A DNA stretch of 64,000 nt from Craterostigma plantagineum (Eukaryota > Streptophyta > Magnoliopsida > Lamiales > Linderniaceae), in assembly GCA_027422505.1 (NCBI GenBank), contig JAPQWV010000330.1, forward strand, positions 310,001 to 374,000, written 5' to 3'. The notes under the pieces are model-generated. The model did not search any database, was not told where the DNA came from, and saw only the letters and a list, made by a program, of their open reading frames with translations. Shown one piece after another: positions 1 to 15,517 of this stretch. Every line of letters starts with the position of its first letter. Within the stretch, counting starts at the first letter, position 1. The position numbers were made by a program, and so were the translations under genes.

Positions 1-15
1 AAGAAGTAGACATAC

Positions 16-3000
16 AGATTCATAGAAAGAGTGGATCTGATGAGGCTCAAGATCCACAATCGTTACTGGAAGAGTTGTTAAAAGTTCTGATACAAAAGGC
101 TCGTTTTCTCCGATCTGTAAGCAGTGATGTGCATATTATTGTTATTTTGCCTAAAGAAATCATCTATCCCATGAAATTCAGACATTAACCATGTCATACC
201 TGTACAACAACAAATTTACGCTTGCACTTCTGAACAATTTTCAAGAATGTATCACATGCCATGTCCTATATAAGAAGATACATATAGATTGCGGATCAGA
301 AAGTATTTGGCGTCGTAAATTGATGAGATTGGTGACCAACCTGAACTCCTGGATGAGTTTCATGCATGAACTCAAATAACTTGTTCACTACAGTTTTCAA
401 GAACTTCCAGTGAGCCCTCAAAAATCTTGGGTACTGCCCAACGACATACCTGAAAAGGTATTTAGCAATAAACAGTTCAGAACAAAACACCTTCATATTC
501 CTATATAAGAAGAGAAGAGATGCAGACAAGAAAATGCAAGGCGCTACATATGACAAAATAATTGGTATATAACAATATCTAATTGAATCCATGTTCCACA
601 CCCACATTATGTTACTTGCAATGACAGCTTTGTTGTCCTTCCCTTTGGTGAACTCACAAAGATTCAGAAGATCTCGGATTACCAGCACCAAAAATCTGTT
701 TTCCTGTCAAAGGTCGTCACAGAGAATCCATGACGAAATTTTTTGACAAATTCGTTTGGGGATAGGAAGTTAGACGAAAGTAGTAGTGATAGCAGAGTAT
801 CTGACTCATAAAAAATGTAGAGACTGTTGAACCAAAGGATGAACCAACGAAAAAGATGCTAAAGAAAAGGTGTATATTAATAAAATTAAAAGATGAAAAA
901 ATGCAAAAGAAAAGAAAAGTGCAAGTGAGTTTCAGCTTTACAGTGCAGCTATTGATTGAAAAAGCAGATAAAAATCAACCTGATCCTCAAGCATTGATCC
1001 AGATATAGACCCAATTGCCCAGCACAACGTATTTAGGTTGTTCCATGACCAATCAACTCCACTAAGTTGCATATTTAGTTTCTTAAGCATCTGAAACGTA
1101 CCAGAAATACGATCAGCAAATCAGATTAGCACGAGAGAATACAGTAGTATCCCCCTCAACCAGAGGACGAATAGGGGCGAACAAAATGTCTGAAACCAGA
1201 GGTGGAAACCTCTTCCAGAAAAAAATACCACCACAAATAAATTAAAACAAAACTACCATCATATATATCATGAATCAAACGATGACAAAAGAACGAAACT
1301 AAACGTAATAAAAAAGTAAAAAATTTCATAATTTGCAGCATGTCATGAAATCACAAAAAAAAAAGTACTTTCTTTTACTACTTAAGTTCATTACACAAAG
1401 ATCCACTCAGGTTGTCAAAAAACCCACTAATACATAACAATGCGAATACGGCTTGTCTACAATCAAGAGCAGCTTTCAGAACCGCTGCAGCAGAAGCTAA
1501 TGTCCCTTTCAGGTTCCAGTTTAATTTGTACACATGATTATTTATTCAAGTTCAAACAACATGCTGAAGCAGATGAACTGTAGGAAATACCTGCTTTTCA
1601 GTATCCTCGTGATCAAGATGAGCCAGATAAATCAGCGTTTCCCTCATTATCTGAAGTTTTGAAATATGATCACATAATTTAGTAGACTACAATAAGCTTA
1701 TCAGAAGAAAAAAGAGTAAAATTATAAAAGCTCATGAAAACCTTATACTGCACTAGAACGTCATTGTCCTTCATTGTTTCACGAACTATATTTCCATTTT
1801 CATCTTCAACAATGAGCACTTCTTCAGGCTTTGCCATCCGAGAGATCATCAATAATCGCAATTTAGACAAGGTGTCAGCATAAAGCTGGTGTCTTTGCAT
1901 CAGTTGTGAACTAAGGCCATTAACCACGCCCGGTAGTGTATGCATCTGCTTGTTCAGTAGAAAACTCAATTCAGACATCAGCATTATCCAAATTGTTACC
2001 ATCTTTGGTTAAGTATGGTATGAAATTAAAATTCTGGTCAACTATAACCATGCTCTTGCTCATGTCCCCTTTTTAGTCAGGGAGAGGAGCTTCAATATCA
2101 TCCGTAGTCTTTCAAAATATTCATACTCAAACAGATAGATTTATCATTAGTTGACCTGCAGACCCATCATGCTTGCAGTTGTTGTGGGATTGTCCACATT
2201 ATGATAAGCCTCAAATAGCTCTGAGACTAAGGAGTTCCAGTAGTCCAAGCAAACCTACCCAATAAAGCCTTGAGGTCTCAAAAAAATGAAGACAAAAAAA
2301 GGAAAATAAAAGAAAATGAGGCAAAATTTTTACCTTGAAAACTTCAGTGTCATCCACATATGAAATACTGATCAGATACTCAAGGCCAATATGTAGAGCA
2401 CTTATATTCTCTTGAGAAGACTCAATTACTCGTATGTGGGACTGCACATAGGTAGCAGATTATGAATCTAGACGAAATTAGCAGGGCCCAATATGTGCTA
2501 ATGATTTGACGTATTTAACGAAGCATGGAGTAACAATAATGCCATTGAATCAGATAAGAAGTTTGAATATTTATACATTTCTGTGTAACATGAACAAACC
2601 ATGAAGTTGCATGCCTATCCTTGTCCATGTTCTAGCATCTACCAGAACAAGATAGGGTGACTATTCCAGCACAAGAAAGAAAGGGCAAAGATATTACCTT
2701 GAAGAACGATGTAAAAAACAATGCCAAATTTTGGATAAATGCCTTCATAAAAGAGGTGCACGAAACGAATATTAGAACAACACCTTAAAAATATACTTTT
2801 TAATATAAAACCCATAGGCCAAAGAGTCACCTGCTCCTCACTAGCTCCATTTGCATAAGCCTCTATTAGGTTTGTATTAGACGGCAGAATACTCTAACAC
2901 GAAGCAAATATCATATAAAGACTCTATCTCAAAGGCCTATGCCAATTATAAAGACCCAAAAAATGAAGACCAAACTCCTCACCTGCAACTGCACTACGAA

Positions 3001-5200
3001 TATAGTGTACATTTTGGCATACTGCTCGTTATAGAAGTCCCCAAAACTAAGAGCAGCGACCTGCAATCATTTATGAACAAAAACTCACACAATTTTAAAG
3101 GTGACAGACGACCTTCAGCCGTAATAGATCTAACAGAAACAATGCAACAATTATAGTACCTCTGTAAGACACTGAAGAGTCAGGTTGCGGTACGTTGGAA
3201 CAGGAAAAAACTTCAACAATGTTTCAAGCTGCAAAAATCAGGAAAGCAAATTAGCACCTGCAATATAGGCCAACAACCAATGATACCCACCATAAGGAAC
3301 TTGCATTTCTACTTCAAAAATAATGAATGACATAATTGGAAGAAAACAAACCAATGGTGATTCAAATATGTAGCCCACAGGAATCCACGAGAGGAATGCG
3401 TGAAGTGTAGCCAAGGTAGCCCTAATAAGCTCGGCTCTTTGAGATGCAGACAACACATATAAGCATAACTCGTGAATCAGCTGGAACTCGCTGCAGCAGA
3501 AAATTTTAAATGTTCTAAGGAAATAGGATAACCATTACAACACTATTCAACATCAGCACAAATGTGAAGTGACGAAGGATGTTTCGCATGTGGGGCAATC
3601 CCCAGGGACCAGAAAACCAATTGAAACATCTTCTAATGTGAAACCAAACTAGTGGACTCACCTATTTAGAGATTGTTTTAATTCTCTAATCTTCTGTTGA
3701 GTCATTTCGCCTCTTGAGAAATCAAACACCTCCTCGCTTAGAAGCTGACAACATTCATGTCAGTTCATTAATATGCTTTGATTGAGGGGTTCAATTATAT
3801 GTTATTATTGCATACCTTCAAAATTGCCATGCAGTTCTCACAGATAGTTTCGCTTGTTCTTGCCGCTGCAACTAAGTCAGGTACAAAACTGTTCCACCGA
3901 GCTGGCCATTCATGCTTCAAGATCTGAACAAAGAACAGCTATAAGGTAGCCAACTGATTTGACAAAAAAACATAAGGCTCTCTAAAGATGGAAATAATGG
4001 AAAGCAGCTACAAAGTACAAATAGCATAATGATCGGATAGCATTACCTGAACCAATATGATGTTTAACTTGTTGACATACAACCTCTCCCTCCTCAAAGA
4101 ATTCTCATCACTTGAAAGCTGTCAAATTTCATGAAATTAGGCACTTATAGTCTTCAAAAAAGGGTGAAGTACTCGCACAGAGGGATGACGATGCTACCTT
4201 AACTATAACATCAGAAATATAATTTTTCATGCCATCTCTTTGTTCAACAGGTAACGCATTCCATCTATACTTGATAACGCCCTCCAGAACCTGTTTCAAT
4301 ATAGCTTCATTGTCATAGATAATAACCAAACTTCACAAATTTCTACTTAAATACAAAACCAAAAACCACAATCTGTGTAAGAATCAACATGAACAGACCT
4401 GTAAAGCGAAAAACTTAGTGTTCAAACTCTGTGTATTTGATAAAATGTGAACCACTTGAAGCCACATGTTAGGATTATTTTGCAAGTCCCGTAAGATATG
4501 GTCCGCAGCAGCCCTCTGACCAAAGAATAAAGAACAAAAAAACAGATGATTAATAGAACATCTTATTAGAAGGCTGAAGGCTGATTATGATGATCTGTGT
4601 TTAAAATGGCAATAATCAGCAAGCTGCTCATACCCCGATAGGTACCTGCATAACTAGAATTTACAAGTGGAACCAACAAGCTCAAATTTTACACTAAAAT
4701 GGCCACATTACATAGTAAAGTAAACACTTTCAAAGATGCTGGATAAATTGTCAACGCCACAACTTATCAGTGTTCTCGACACTGACTATTATTCAGTGAA
4801 AAACTACCTCGCGCTCATGCATGCACTGCCCTGCAATGATGTATCAGTCGCTACACTCTCAACATTTTAATAATCTATTTCATAACATTCAAAAGTATGT
4901 CGAGTTACAACTCTCTATCAAGAACATTCTTCAATATCTAAAAAAACAGTCAAATTAACGAAATCTACCCCTAAAAGAGCCGCCGATCAAGAATAGACCA
5001 ACGAAATTCGATGCCAAAATAAACCAGTATAAACATAAAAAAAACATCAATTCTGGAAAAAAACTAAAACGCCGCCAAGAAAATATTGAAATGCGAAAAA
5101 CCTCCTCCTTCGACCCGGTTCCATAAAAGGCAGCAACAGTTGCGTCAAGCAAACCGACGTCCATTGGCTGACTCAAATCCCGCAACTTCTCCGCAGCCAT
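16..5200 (-). CDS. XPO1: Exportin-1 (XPO1/CRM1), 3' end outside window
   Basis: Nuclear export receptor of the importin-beta family. With RanGTP it carries leucine-rich NES cargoes through the nuclear pore. Twenty exons can be read on the minus strand: 5102-5200, 4399-4515, 4198-4290, 4047-4118, 3816-3923, 3662-3744, 3352-3490, 3160-3228, 2983-3060, 2831-2893, 2698-2742, 2334-2441, 2156-2254, 1742-1945, 1591-1650, 980-1090, 606-703, 341-449, 200-265 and 16-114. They sum to 640 codons with no stop, about 60% of the usual ~1,075 residues; the last HEAT repeats lie left of position 1. The protein begins [15 protein letters not shown]. Blocks such as [45 protein letters not shown] and [20 protein letters not shown] are nearly identical to Arabidopsis XPO1A. 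The start is the first ATG, followed directly by the conserved N-terminus. It diverges from the VGT1-like gene across about 570 bp. Confidence 0.95.
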
Positions 5201-5772
5201 TAGAAGATATCAAAATCAAAAACAAGAAAACTAGCAAACTCTCGTGCGTAAAACCCTAGACTACTGATTAAACCCTATAAACTTGGCGAGTGCGACAGAC
5301 GATAAAAAGGAGTCAATTGGAATTGGTGAAGACAGCTTCAAATTCAAGCAGAGGGGTTTTATCGTCTTTAGAGACTTTGAAAATAGGGATTTAGCCTTCC
5401 CTCCGATTTTATAGGCAAGTTGTGTAGCGAGTTTCAGTTTACACCTTTTGTATTGCAACTTTTGATGAAAGTGTCATTTACTAGGTATTTATTGTCGAAT
5501 TGAATGGTGCTTTCTAAACGACGTCGCTTGATAAACGTGTTTCCAGTTTTCTTAATAAAAAAATTACAAATCAAAAGCTGTCCGACCCGACCCGAAAATT
5601 TTATTCGGCCCGATTGAGCACTTCGATTTTCGATCCTGAAACACGACAACATCGTCTCTACTCGCCACGTTGTTTACTTCCCAGTCAAGAAAATTCTTGG
5701 TGGCACCCAACTAGCTCGCATATATACTGAGCTCGGTGTTCTGCTTCTGATTTTGGTGTGCTATCGAAAAAC
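5201..5772. promoter_or_regulatory. Divergent promoter between XPO1 and the VGT1-like gene
   Basis: No gene is visible here. The 572-bp interval separates two divergent start codons. Two AAACCCTA telo-box cores lie at 5251-5258 and 5270-5277, 50-80 bp upstream of the XPO1 start codon, so probably in its 5' UTR or core promoter. Telo-boxes are common in plant housekeeping and translation genes. The TATA-like string near 5720 (atatatac) could serve the rightward gene. Function is inferred from position and motif only. Confidence 0.5.
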
Positions 5773-8700
5773 ATGGCTTCGGATATCGAGCACCAAAGTC
5801 GTTCTGTAGGCGAAAATGTATCTGAGCTGAAGATGACTTCTTACTCTTCCTTTTTTTGGAATTCTTTTTTTTTTATTTTTGGACTTGAAATTTTCTTCAT
5901 CTGAGCTTGAGATGGATTGGTTAACTGATTTCGGCGATTTTGATTTCTTTAGTTATTACTATTGTTGTTGCAGAATGGGAGATCTTCTGGAGTCGAAGAG
6001 CCGCTTTTGAAGAATGATTGCCCCGAACACGAGGACTTCTCTGTGGTGTCTGCAATTTTTGCGTGAGTTTTGCTGTTTATAATTCTTTGTTGTTAATTTA
6101 TCATATGCACTCGTTTGTTTGATTTTCATTGTTAATCTTGTCGATGTTGTTTGGCAGAATTGCGCCTTTTTTAATTCTAACTCCGATTGATGTTTATGTT
6201 TATGTCGACTTGTGCAAGAACAGATTTTTATTCCCTGCTTTTGGTGGGTTACTCTACGGATATGATATCGGTGCCACATCTTCGGCTACAATTTCCGTCC
6301 AGGTAAAGCCTGCTTCTCGTAGATTCTCGTAGTTCCGTGGGTGATTTACCATTTTTTAAGTTGAACGGAGTTTATGCGATGGTTTGGATTAAAATTAGCA
6401 TCTTTCGAATATAGCCGTTTATAGTCTTAAGTCAACCAAGTTACCGCTCGATACTAATGAACCTCTTAACATTTCGCTGCAGTCAGCTACATTGAGTGGA
6501 ATCTCATGGTATAGTTTGTCCTCGGTGCAAGTTGGTCTCATCGTAAGCAAGCTTTTCTGTCCTTGGTCTGATGATTGTAGCATCACTTTCTTGCTTGTTC
6601 CGTGGGAAGCTTTATATATTTCTGTTTTTTCATCATGGGCAGACCAGTGGATCGCTGTATGGTTCATTGATTGGCTCAGTTTTGGCATATACTGTAGCTG
6701 ACTTTCTAGGTTAGTTTAACAAATTTTACAGCAGTATGAATGCGCTAATGTGTTCGTGGGCAGACTTTGACTTGACTTTTGTTATGCAGGAAGAAGGCGG
6801 GAATTGATTCTATCAGCTGCAACGTATATTGTGGGTGCACTGGTGACTGCTCTTGCACCTAATTTTGCCCTAATGGTTATTGGGCGATTCATATATGGTA
6901 TCGGAATCGGGTTGGTAAGATTCTTAATATTCATTACATGCAACGCCAGCAAAATATCTGGATCAAAAGCATGCATGTTATTCAATCTATTTTGTAAATA
7001 CAAATTCCTAATTACTTATCCTTTTGTAAATACAAATTCCTAATTACTTGTCCTTCCATCTTCTGCACATTTTTTGTATGATAGGCAATGCATGCTGCTC
7101 CAATGTACATTGCAGAAACAGCTCCAACTCATATTCGTGGGCTACTTATCTCTCTGAAGGAGTTCTTGATAGTTCTTGGGATGCTTGTAAGTATTCCCTG
7201 CCTCGATAGGAAAATAATTACATAACTACGCTAGCAATTTCCATTGTAATCGATTATGATAATATGGAAAACAATAAACGATTTTCTCCTTATAATGAGG
7301 CATGCATGTGAAAATCATGAATATATGACACGTGGAATATTTCTGTAGTTGGGTTACATAGTTGGTAGCCTGTTGGTTGACGTGGTTTCTGGTTGGAGAT
7401 ACATGTATGGTATTAGTTCTCCTCTGTCGCTTATAATGGGACTTGGAATGTGGTGGTTACCTTCATCACCGAGATGGATTCTCTTACGAGCCATACAAGG
7501 TAAAGGAGAAGAGCGTGTGTTAAGAGAAACTGCCATCACTTGCTTATGCCAGCTGAGAGGTCAAGCTATTGGCGATTCGGCTCCTCAAAAAGTAGATGAT
7601 ATTTTGTCTGAGCTTTCTCATTTACGTGAAGAGCGAGAAGTTACAGTTGCCGAGATGTTCCAGGGTAAATGTCTGAAAGCACTTGTGATTGGTGGAGGTC
7701 TTGTTCTATTTCAACAGGTAAAATCAGTCTTTCTTTTGTGCCATAGATTTCAATTGCCCGGTGATGGTCTTTTTCTGATGTGCCACATCTAACTCTTTGT
7801 GACAGATAACAGGCCAACCTAGTGTGTTGTATTATGCTACAAAAATTTTCCAGGTAACTTTGCACCACTTGTATAAGCCAATACTTGCAATTCCATTTGA
7901 TGTACATATCCTATACTACAACAGAGTGCAGGGTTTGCTGCAGCCTCGGATGCAACCAAAGTCTCAGTTCTACTTGGTTTCTTAAAGGTCAGACTCCGAA
8001 ATTTATGCAGAAATGATCTCTATTTGCAGCTTATGACATTGCCTATACATTTTGTTGGTTACCAATTATTATCCCCGCTCGCCCCGTTTATAATATTCTA
8101 CAAGTTTTCAAGATACTGAGAGAATAACTTAGACATGATGTCCGTGATTCTACAGCTGATTATGACCGGTGTAGCTGTTACAGTAGTAGATAGATTGGGA
8201 GAAGACCTCTACTGCTTGGTGGAGTGACTGGAATGGTTAGTCGGTCTCTCAATGCATACAATCTCTCGTCCATTTTGGTTTTCAAAGTGTCTTCAGTTTC
8301 TCATTTTGAAAGTTTAATTTTTCTCTTTGAATTCACGGCTTGGGTCATGCTGCAGGTCATATCTTTATTTCTTCTGGGTTCGTACTACACCTTCCTGGAT
8401 AACATACCTGCCGTGGCTGTTGTGGCTCTGCTCATTTATGTCGGGTGTTATCAGGTTTCATCGATGCTCGGACGTTTCTATTGCTTCGAAAAGGTTATTC
8501 TCTAGTTTTTCTTGGACATTTCTGTTCCAATTGCTCAAATTGAAACTTTTCTTGTGCAGTTATCTTTTGGCCCCATTGGGTGGTTGATGATTTCGGAGAT
8601 ATTCCCATTGCGTCTAAGTGGTCGGGGATTGAGCATTGCAGTACTCATAAACTTCGGGGCGAACGCCCTCGTGACATTTGCATTCTCTCCTCTCGAGGCT

Positions 8701-8918
8701 CGTTCTTGTTTATAGCTACCTACTAATTCTCTCCCTTTTTCTCTTTTATTTTTTTCCCTGACATATTGGAAGTTTATTACATACAGGAACTGCTAGGTGC
8801 TGGAGTACTGTTTTTCATCTTCGGAGGGATAGCGATATTGTCGCTCATTTTCATCTTCTTCATCGTCCCAGAAACAAAGGGGCTCACCCTTGAGGAGATT
8901 GAGGCCAAACTCCTTTAA
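5773..8918 (+). CDS. Vacuolar glucose transporter VGT1-like MFS sugar:H+ antiporter, one-base frameshift
   Basis: Twelve-helix sugar transporter of the VGT (D-xylose-symporter-like) group, expected at the tonoplast loading hexose. Exons: 5773-5817, 5974-6062, 6224-6302, 6483-6542, 6643-6709, 6790-6914, 7085-7186, 7349-7717, 7806-7853, 7925-7987, 8156-8235, 8356-8454, 8560-8697 and 8787-8918. They total 1,496 nt, one short of 499 codons. Blocks such as TLSGISWY, HAAPMYIAETAPTHIRGLL, PSSPRWILLRA, LVLFQQITGQPSVLYYA, SFGPIGWLMISEIFPLRLSG and VPETKGLTLEEIEAK match Arabidopsis VGT1. Exon 11 lacks one base at about 8197-8201, inside the DRxGRRP loop between helices 8 and 9. The unshifted frame then stops at 8224; the correct frame resumes at once and runs to the normal C-terminus. 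The last intron starts with GC (8698), not GT. The start ATG follows the divergent promoter and gives a short hydrophilic N-terminus. Confidence 0.88.
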
Positions 8919-9135
8919 GGTGTTTACACTCTACTACTTCGAAACTTTATATCACGGCTGTGTGTATCTGTTTTTGTATTACTGTGTATGCTTTACATTG
9001 TAATAAGTATATTTATCTTAAGTTTGTTTATCGATGCTACTTACATATCTATCTATAATCTGCAAGATGGCTTGTTGTCTTATTAAACTATATATGACAC
9101 AGATTAATCTTCCAACGTTCATGTCTTCCCTAACC

Positions 9136-11428
<2,293 letters not shown>

Positions 11429-11849
11429 TCATTAATTGAAATTTATTTTCAGTTTGTTCGTGGCTTGTTGTAACTTCTTAACATTCCTCGTATGCAAGAA
11501 AAATGGCTGTCGGGCGATCGCAGTTATATTAGCTTATAGACGATTTGAAAGAACTTTGCCAGTTTGCTGTCCCAAAACTGCATTGTTTTTTAAATTTAAA
11601 TTTAAATATAGGAAGTTTACATGCAAGGTTGGTCTCTTCTTCTCTACCCATGCAACACTCGTACAGTTTCGAACACGTATTAAGTTAAAAAATAAAAAAA
11701 AAGATTTCGGACGTAAAAGATTCTCCCATCCGCGGTTGCTCAATTATTCTTTTCTTGTCTGATGCCGTCAGTCAACCATTTGATGATCGATCTGTTAATT
11801 AATACAAAGACAAAAGCCATATAACAATAACAACGTATCTAAAGTAGTA

Positions 11850-12142
11850 TCTATACTATTATATAAAGCCTCATCCTTCGATACAAACCGTCCAATTCTT
11901 TTCTAATTTGGTCTGTAAAATTGAAGAATCAACCAATCGTCCAATTCTTTTCTAATTTGATCTGTAAAATTGAAGAATCAACCAATAATAAATTGCCAAG
12001 TGTTATCTAATTATCCACTACTTTTTTGTCAGTTACTTCGATAATAGTAAAACCACAAATGCAACCGTGCATGTGCAATCAATTTTTTGGGACATTTAGT
12101 TTTATTTATTATGCACGCACGAATGAGCGTGCACAATTCTAG
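11850..12142 (+). mobile_element. Short non-autonomous Helitron (293 bp)
   Basis: The left end is TCTATACTATTATATAAAGC, a typical plant Helitron TC terminus. The right end is CTAG, followed by T. The element therefore sits between A (11849) and T (12143), the AT target expected of Helitrons. A perfect 7-bp stem (TGCACGC/GCGTGCA, about 12112-12133, 8-nt loop) lies six bases before the CTAG end, as in the canonical 3' hairpin. No Rep/helicase sequence is present, so it depends on an autonomous partner. There are no inverted repeats or target duplication, also as expected. Confidence 0.82.
11889..11986 (+). repeat. 49-bp direct tandem repeat inside the Helitron
   Basis: Two head-to-tail copies (11889-11937 and 11938-11986), each starting CGTCCAATTCTTTTCTAATT, differ at very few positions (for example ggtctg against gatctg). 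The repeat is internal to the Helitron and probably arose by slippage during rolling-circle copying. Confidence 0.9.
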
Positions 12143-12645
12143 TAATATAGAAGAGTTCATCTAAATAACAGCAATGTGTTTGGAACACTGTGTTGAAAGG
12201 AGAAATATGGAACACTGACAAATTGCTGTTGAGAAAAAGCCAACGTCGTACAATGCGAAGGTGGCGTCGGTATAAACTGAGATGTATTTTGATAATTGAG
12301 ATATAAACTGATCTTAACTTCCATAATGGAGAGGGGTTGCAAATATATAAGTCATTTTATGTTGTTATATTATTAATTAAGTTATTTAATAAATAAAATT
12401 TTTAATTGAAGAATTAAATTGTAATAAATCAAAATATTAAGGGTAAAATTGTAAAAAACTATTTTACTGAGCAAATAGCATTTATACTCACCTCACCGTC
12501 ACCACTGATATAATAGAAAAAAAGATACGACTGAAAGTTGAATGTGGTTCTACAGAATACCAATCTTGTCCCCGAAAAGAAATAGTATATAGACAAAAAA
12601 AAGTTTGCAGACATGAAAATCATGGAAAGCACACACTTAGAAACG

Positions 12646-15042
12646 TCACAGTCCGATAGACGCGAAATCTGCTACTGCTACACCCAATCCAACACAAAGA
12701 GAGTCGAGGCCGGGTTCTTTCAACATACTAAAAGCACAGAATCCGTAATAAGCATGGTAAAGATCAGGCAATGATCCCGGGAATTTACCGAATCCACCAT
12801 ACTGTTGTAATATGAAGAAAAAAAGAGTCAATTCATGAAACCATTTCAGCAGCATATAAACAGAGGAAAGCAGATATACCTCAGACTGACATGTCAACAA
12901 GAATTCACGTAAAGCCTTCTTGTTTATGAGATCATATGCTCCTAAGATACTTAGAACTCCACCTACCCTGCCCAGATTTAACGGGGCTAATTGAAGATTT
13001 TCTGTTTCAGCGAAAAAAGAAGCCTGAAAAAATGTACAAGTTTTATAAGCTAGGCAGACCAAAAGGCATAACAAGTATCGCTTGGCTTGTTGACCCTCCC
13101 TTGAAATCCACCATCAACTGCCTGCTTCTGCAGAACAGCAGGATATCGATCAAAGTCACAAGGCATACCCGGAAAGCGAGATAAAAATAAATAAAAAAAT
13201 TTAGTCGCACAGGAAATAGAGTGATGTGACTGAAATAGATGAGACTAACCTGAAAGCTCCAATTGAGAAGTAGTGGGACATCAATGATGCGCCTTAAATT
13301 ATTTTTTGACAGAGAATCGTCTTCCATAAAACCCATGAGATCAAGAGAAGCAACAGCACAGTAAGTCGCACCACCTGCGACACTAGAACAAATTCTAATA
13401 CATAAGGGTGTTAAAGATCCTGCACACAAACTCATATATAGATTGGCTAGACAGAGTGGTACAAAACATGGCTTTTTTAATCCACACAACCTACCATGAG
13501 ATTCTGCACCAGGGATCAGCCCAAAGCCACCATCATATGTCTGTAAGGGTTAACAACTAATTATCCACAATACAACCAGAATCCTTTGAAAAAGACGGAT
13601 GTATAACCATAACACTACAGCAAGAAAAACCATACAAATTAGTATAGAAAATGATCTACCAAGACGTAGGATTGTATACCTGACAGGTTATTATGTACTC
13701 CTTAGCTTTCTCCCGATCTATGCCACACCAGTTCTTTAGCATTGAACAAATTGCCACTGACACATAACACAAACATTTTTTCATTGAAACAAGATGGAAC
13801 CCACAGACATGATGAGAAAGATTCTTGCTAAATGCTACCTGCACAATAAATAAACCGAAGATCTGTCTCTCCTCCAGAATGGATAGGCATAAAACTGGAT
13901 TTTAAGAAATTATATCACGAATGACGAAACTATACCTAAACAAGATATAAGTGTTGACAAAAAGAAAGAAAGGATCTAAACAGAAAACGCCCTTGATGCA
14001 TATTTATTGAAACCCAAGTTCATCATGCACACATCATGCTGTAAGAGAACATGGTCCCTAGAACAACAAGCGATAAACATCAACTGTAATACCATCCATC
14101 AGGCTGCTGAAGATTTTTCATCGATTTCAGTAATGCTTCACCTCTAATAAGAGATAAATCATAGCCAACAATCTTCAATATGGCTAGAGCACAATATGTG
14201 CTCGCCAAGTGACTCCCATTGGGGGTCGTTGCCTGATATAATGAGTAATAAGAAAGAAGATGAGAAACTGCAGAAATGAGAATACGACCAAGAAAAAGAC
14301 AGTTTTAACAACTTTCCCACAAATGAATTTAGAAAATCAGTTTATGTACCTTATTATCAGCTGAATGGAACTGGGAGCTTCTGGAACCATGGAATCCATA
14401 AAATTGTCCTGTAAAAGATATATATATTTTCGCAAAAAAAATATTTCAGACCTTTGATATACATAAATCTTTGTCCAAAGTTAATAAGCTACCTAATAGG
14501 ATAGGAATTACCTTACCGTTCTCTAAAGCACCCTCATCTTCTGGGAGAGCTTGTAGAGATAAAACCCAATCGATTACTGCTTCCTTGTCAATCTAAGTTA
14601 TGTCAAAACCAAATATCACGGAAGTACCATACACATTCAGCGCAAAGGCCATCACCTTCAGGCTTACCGAAGTTTGCATAATGATTATGGAATGCAGAAT
14701 GATATTTTACGAAGAAATTCATTCTGGCATCACAACAGAAATAATATTTTACGAAGAAACGAAGTACTGCAGAAACAGTCGACTTAATTACGGGGAAAAT
14801 CTCAAAAGATAAAATAAAAAAGAAACGAAAATAATTACTCGATCTAGGGCTCGTAGGATGTGGAGACCAGAAATCACGAAGTATGCGAGCGTTAGCCGAT
14901 TAATTTCCTGTGTTTGGTATGGCGTCGGAAGCAATTGGTACATCATTAACAGATACATAATGTGGCGATCACGATCGAAGAACAAAGATTCCTCAAACTC
15001 GATCAACTCTAGCTGGTCCACTGCCTCCTCATGTTCATCCAT
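12646..15042 (-). CDS. GGB: Protein geranylgeranyltransferase type I subunit beta
   Basis: Beta subunit of PGGT-I. It pairs with the shared alpha subunit (PLP/FTA) and transfers geranylgeranyl to CaaX cysteines of ROP GTPases and others in the cytosol. Eleven exons: 14839-15042, 14517-14592, 14350-14408, 14093-14232, 13839-13894, 13680-13756, 13495-13540, 13250-13374, 13060-13127, 12880-12967 and 12646-12801. Together they give 364 residues, against about 375 in Arabidopsis. The N-terminal block FFDRDRHIMYLLMMYQLLP and repeats such as YDGGFGLIPGAESHGGATYC and YGGFGKFPG are prenyltransferase beta-barrel repeats. The zinc ligands appear in NKPSDTCYAFW (Asp, Cys) and DLYHAYYG (His). No disruption is seen. 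The start is the first in-frame ATG before the acidic leader. It lies tandem to, and about 475 bp downstream of, the split-barrel gene. Confidence 0.94.
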
Positions 15043-15517
15043 TTCTTCCGAATTCCGATTCGTGTTCAGTGAGATGTTGCTTTAAAACAACAAAAGTCTG
15101 TTCCCTGATTTTGAAGAAGCTGCGTCTCCAATTGGGGTGTTGACTGTTGAACATATTTACTCATTAGTAATCAGATGTATTGTTTATTATGTTTTAGTCC
15201 TAAGGTTATTGCTAAATTTAAATTCGATACCATACCCCCAAAAAAGACGAATTGAGACCCTCCGTCAATTTAGAGAAGTGCCTGGATTGTAGAACGTAAG
15301 TTGACAGGAAATGAAACAACAAACTTCAACAAAACAAATATCAAAACTCCATTCTTACAAAAAAGAAATCATCTTCACAAAATTTTTTTGAAATGAATCA
15401 TTCATCACTACACAACAACCTAATTCTTGATTATGCTTCGCCCACCTGTCTAAAATTGTAGCAGCAAAATTTCCTCCATCGCACCAACTAAGCTTTGCTC
15501 AATGAAGAACATATCTT
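15043..15517. promoter_or_regulatory. Intergenic, GGB upstream region
   Basis: No gene is visible. The segment holds the GGB promoter side (15043 to about 15250, AT-rich) and the 3' UTR of the split-barrel gene. I see no clear TATA element or repeat. Confidence 0.4.

Noticed and set aside
12936..13184. Plus-strand 82-codon frame over GGB exons 9-10
   Set aside because: Antisense/intron composite; the minus-strand exons keep GGB phase and zinc ligands.
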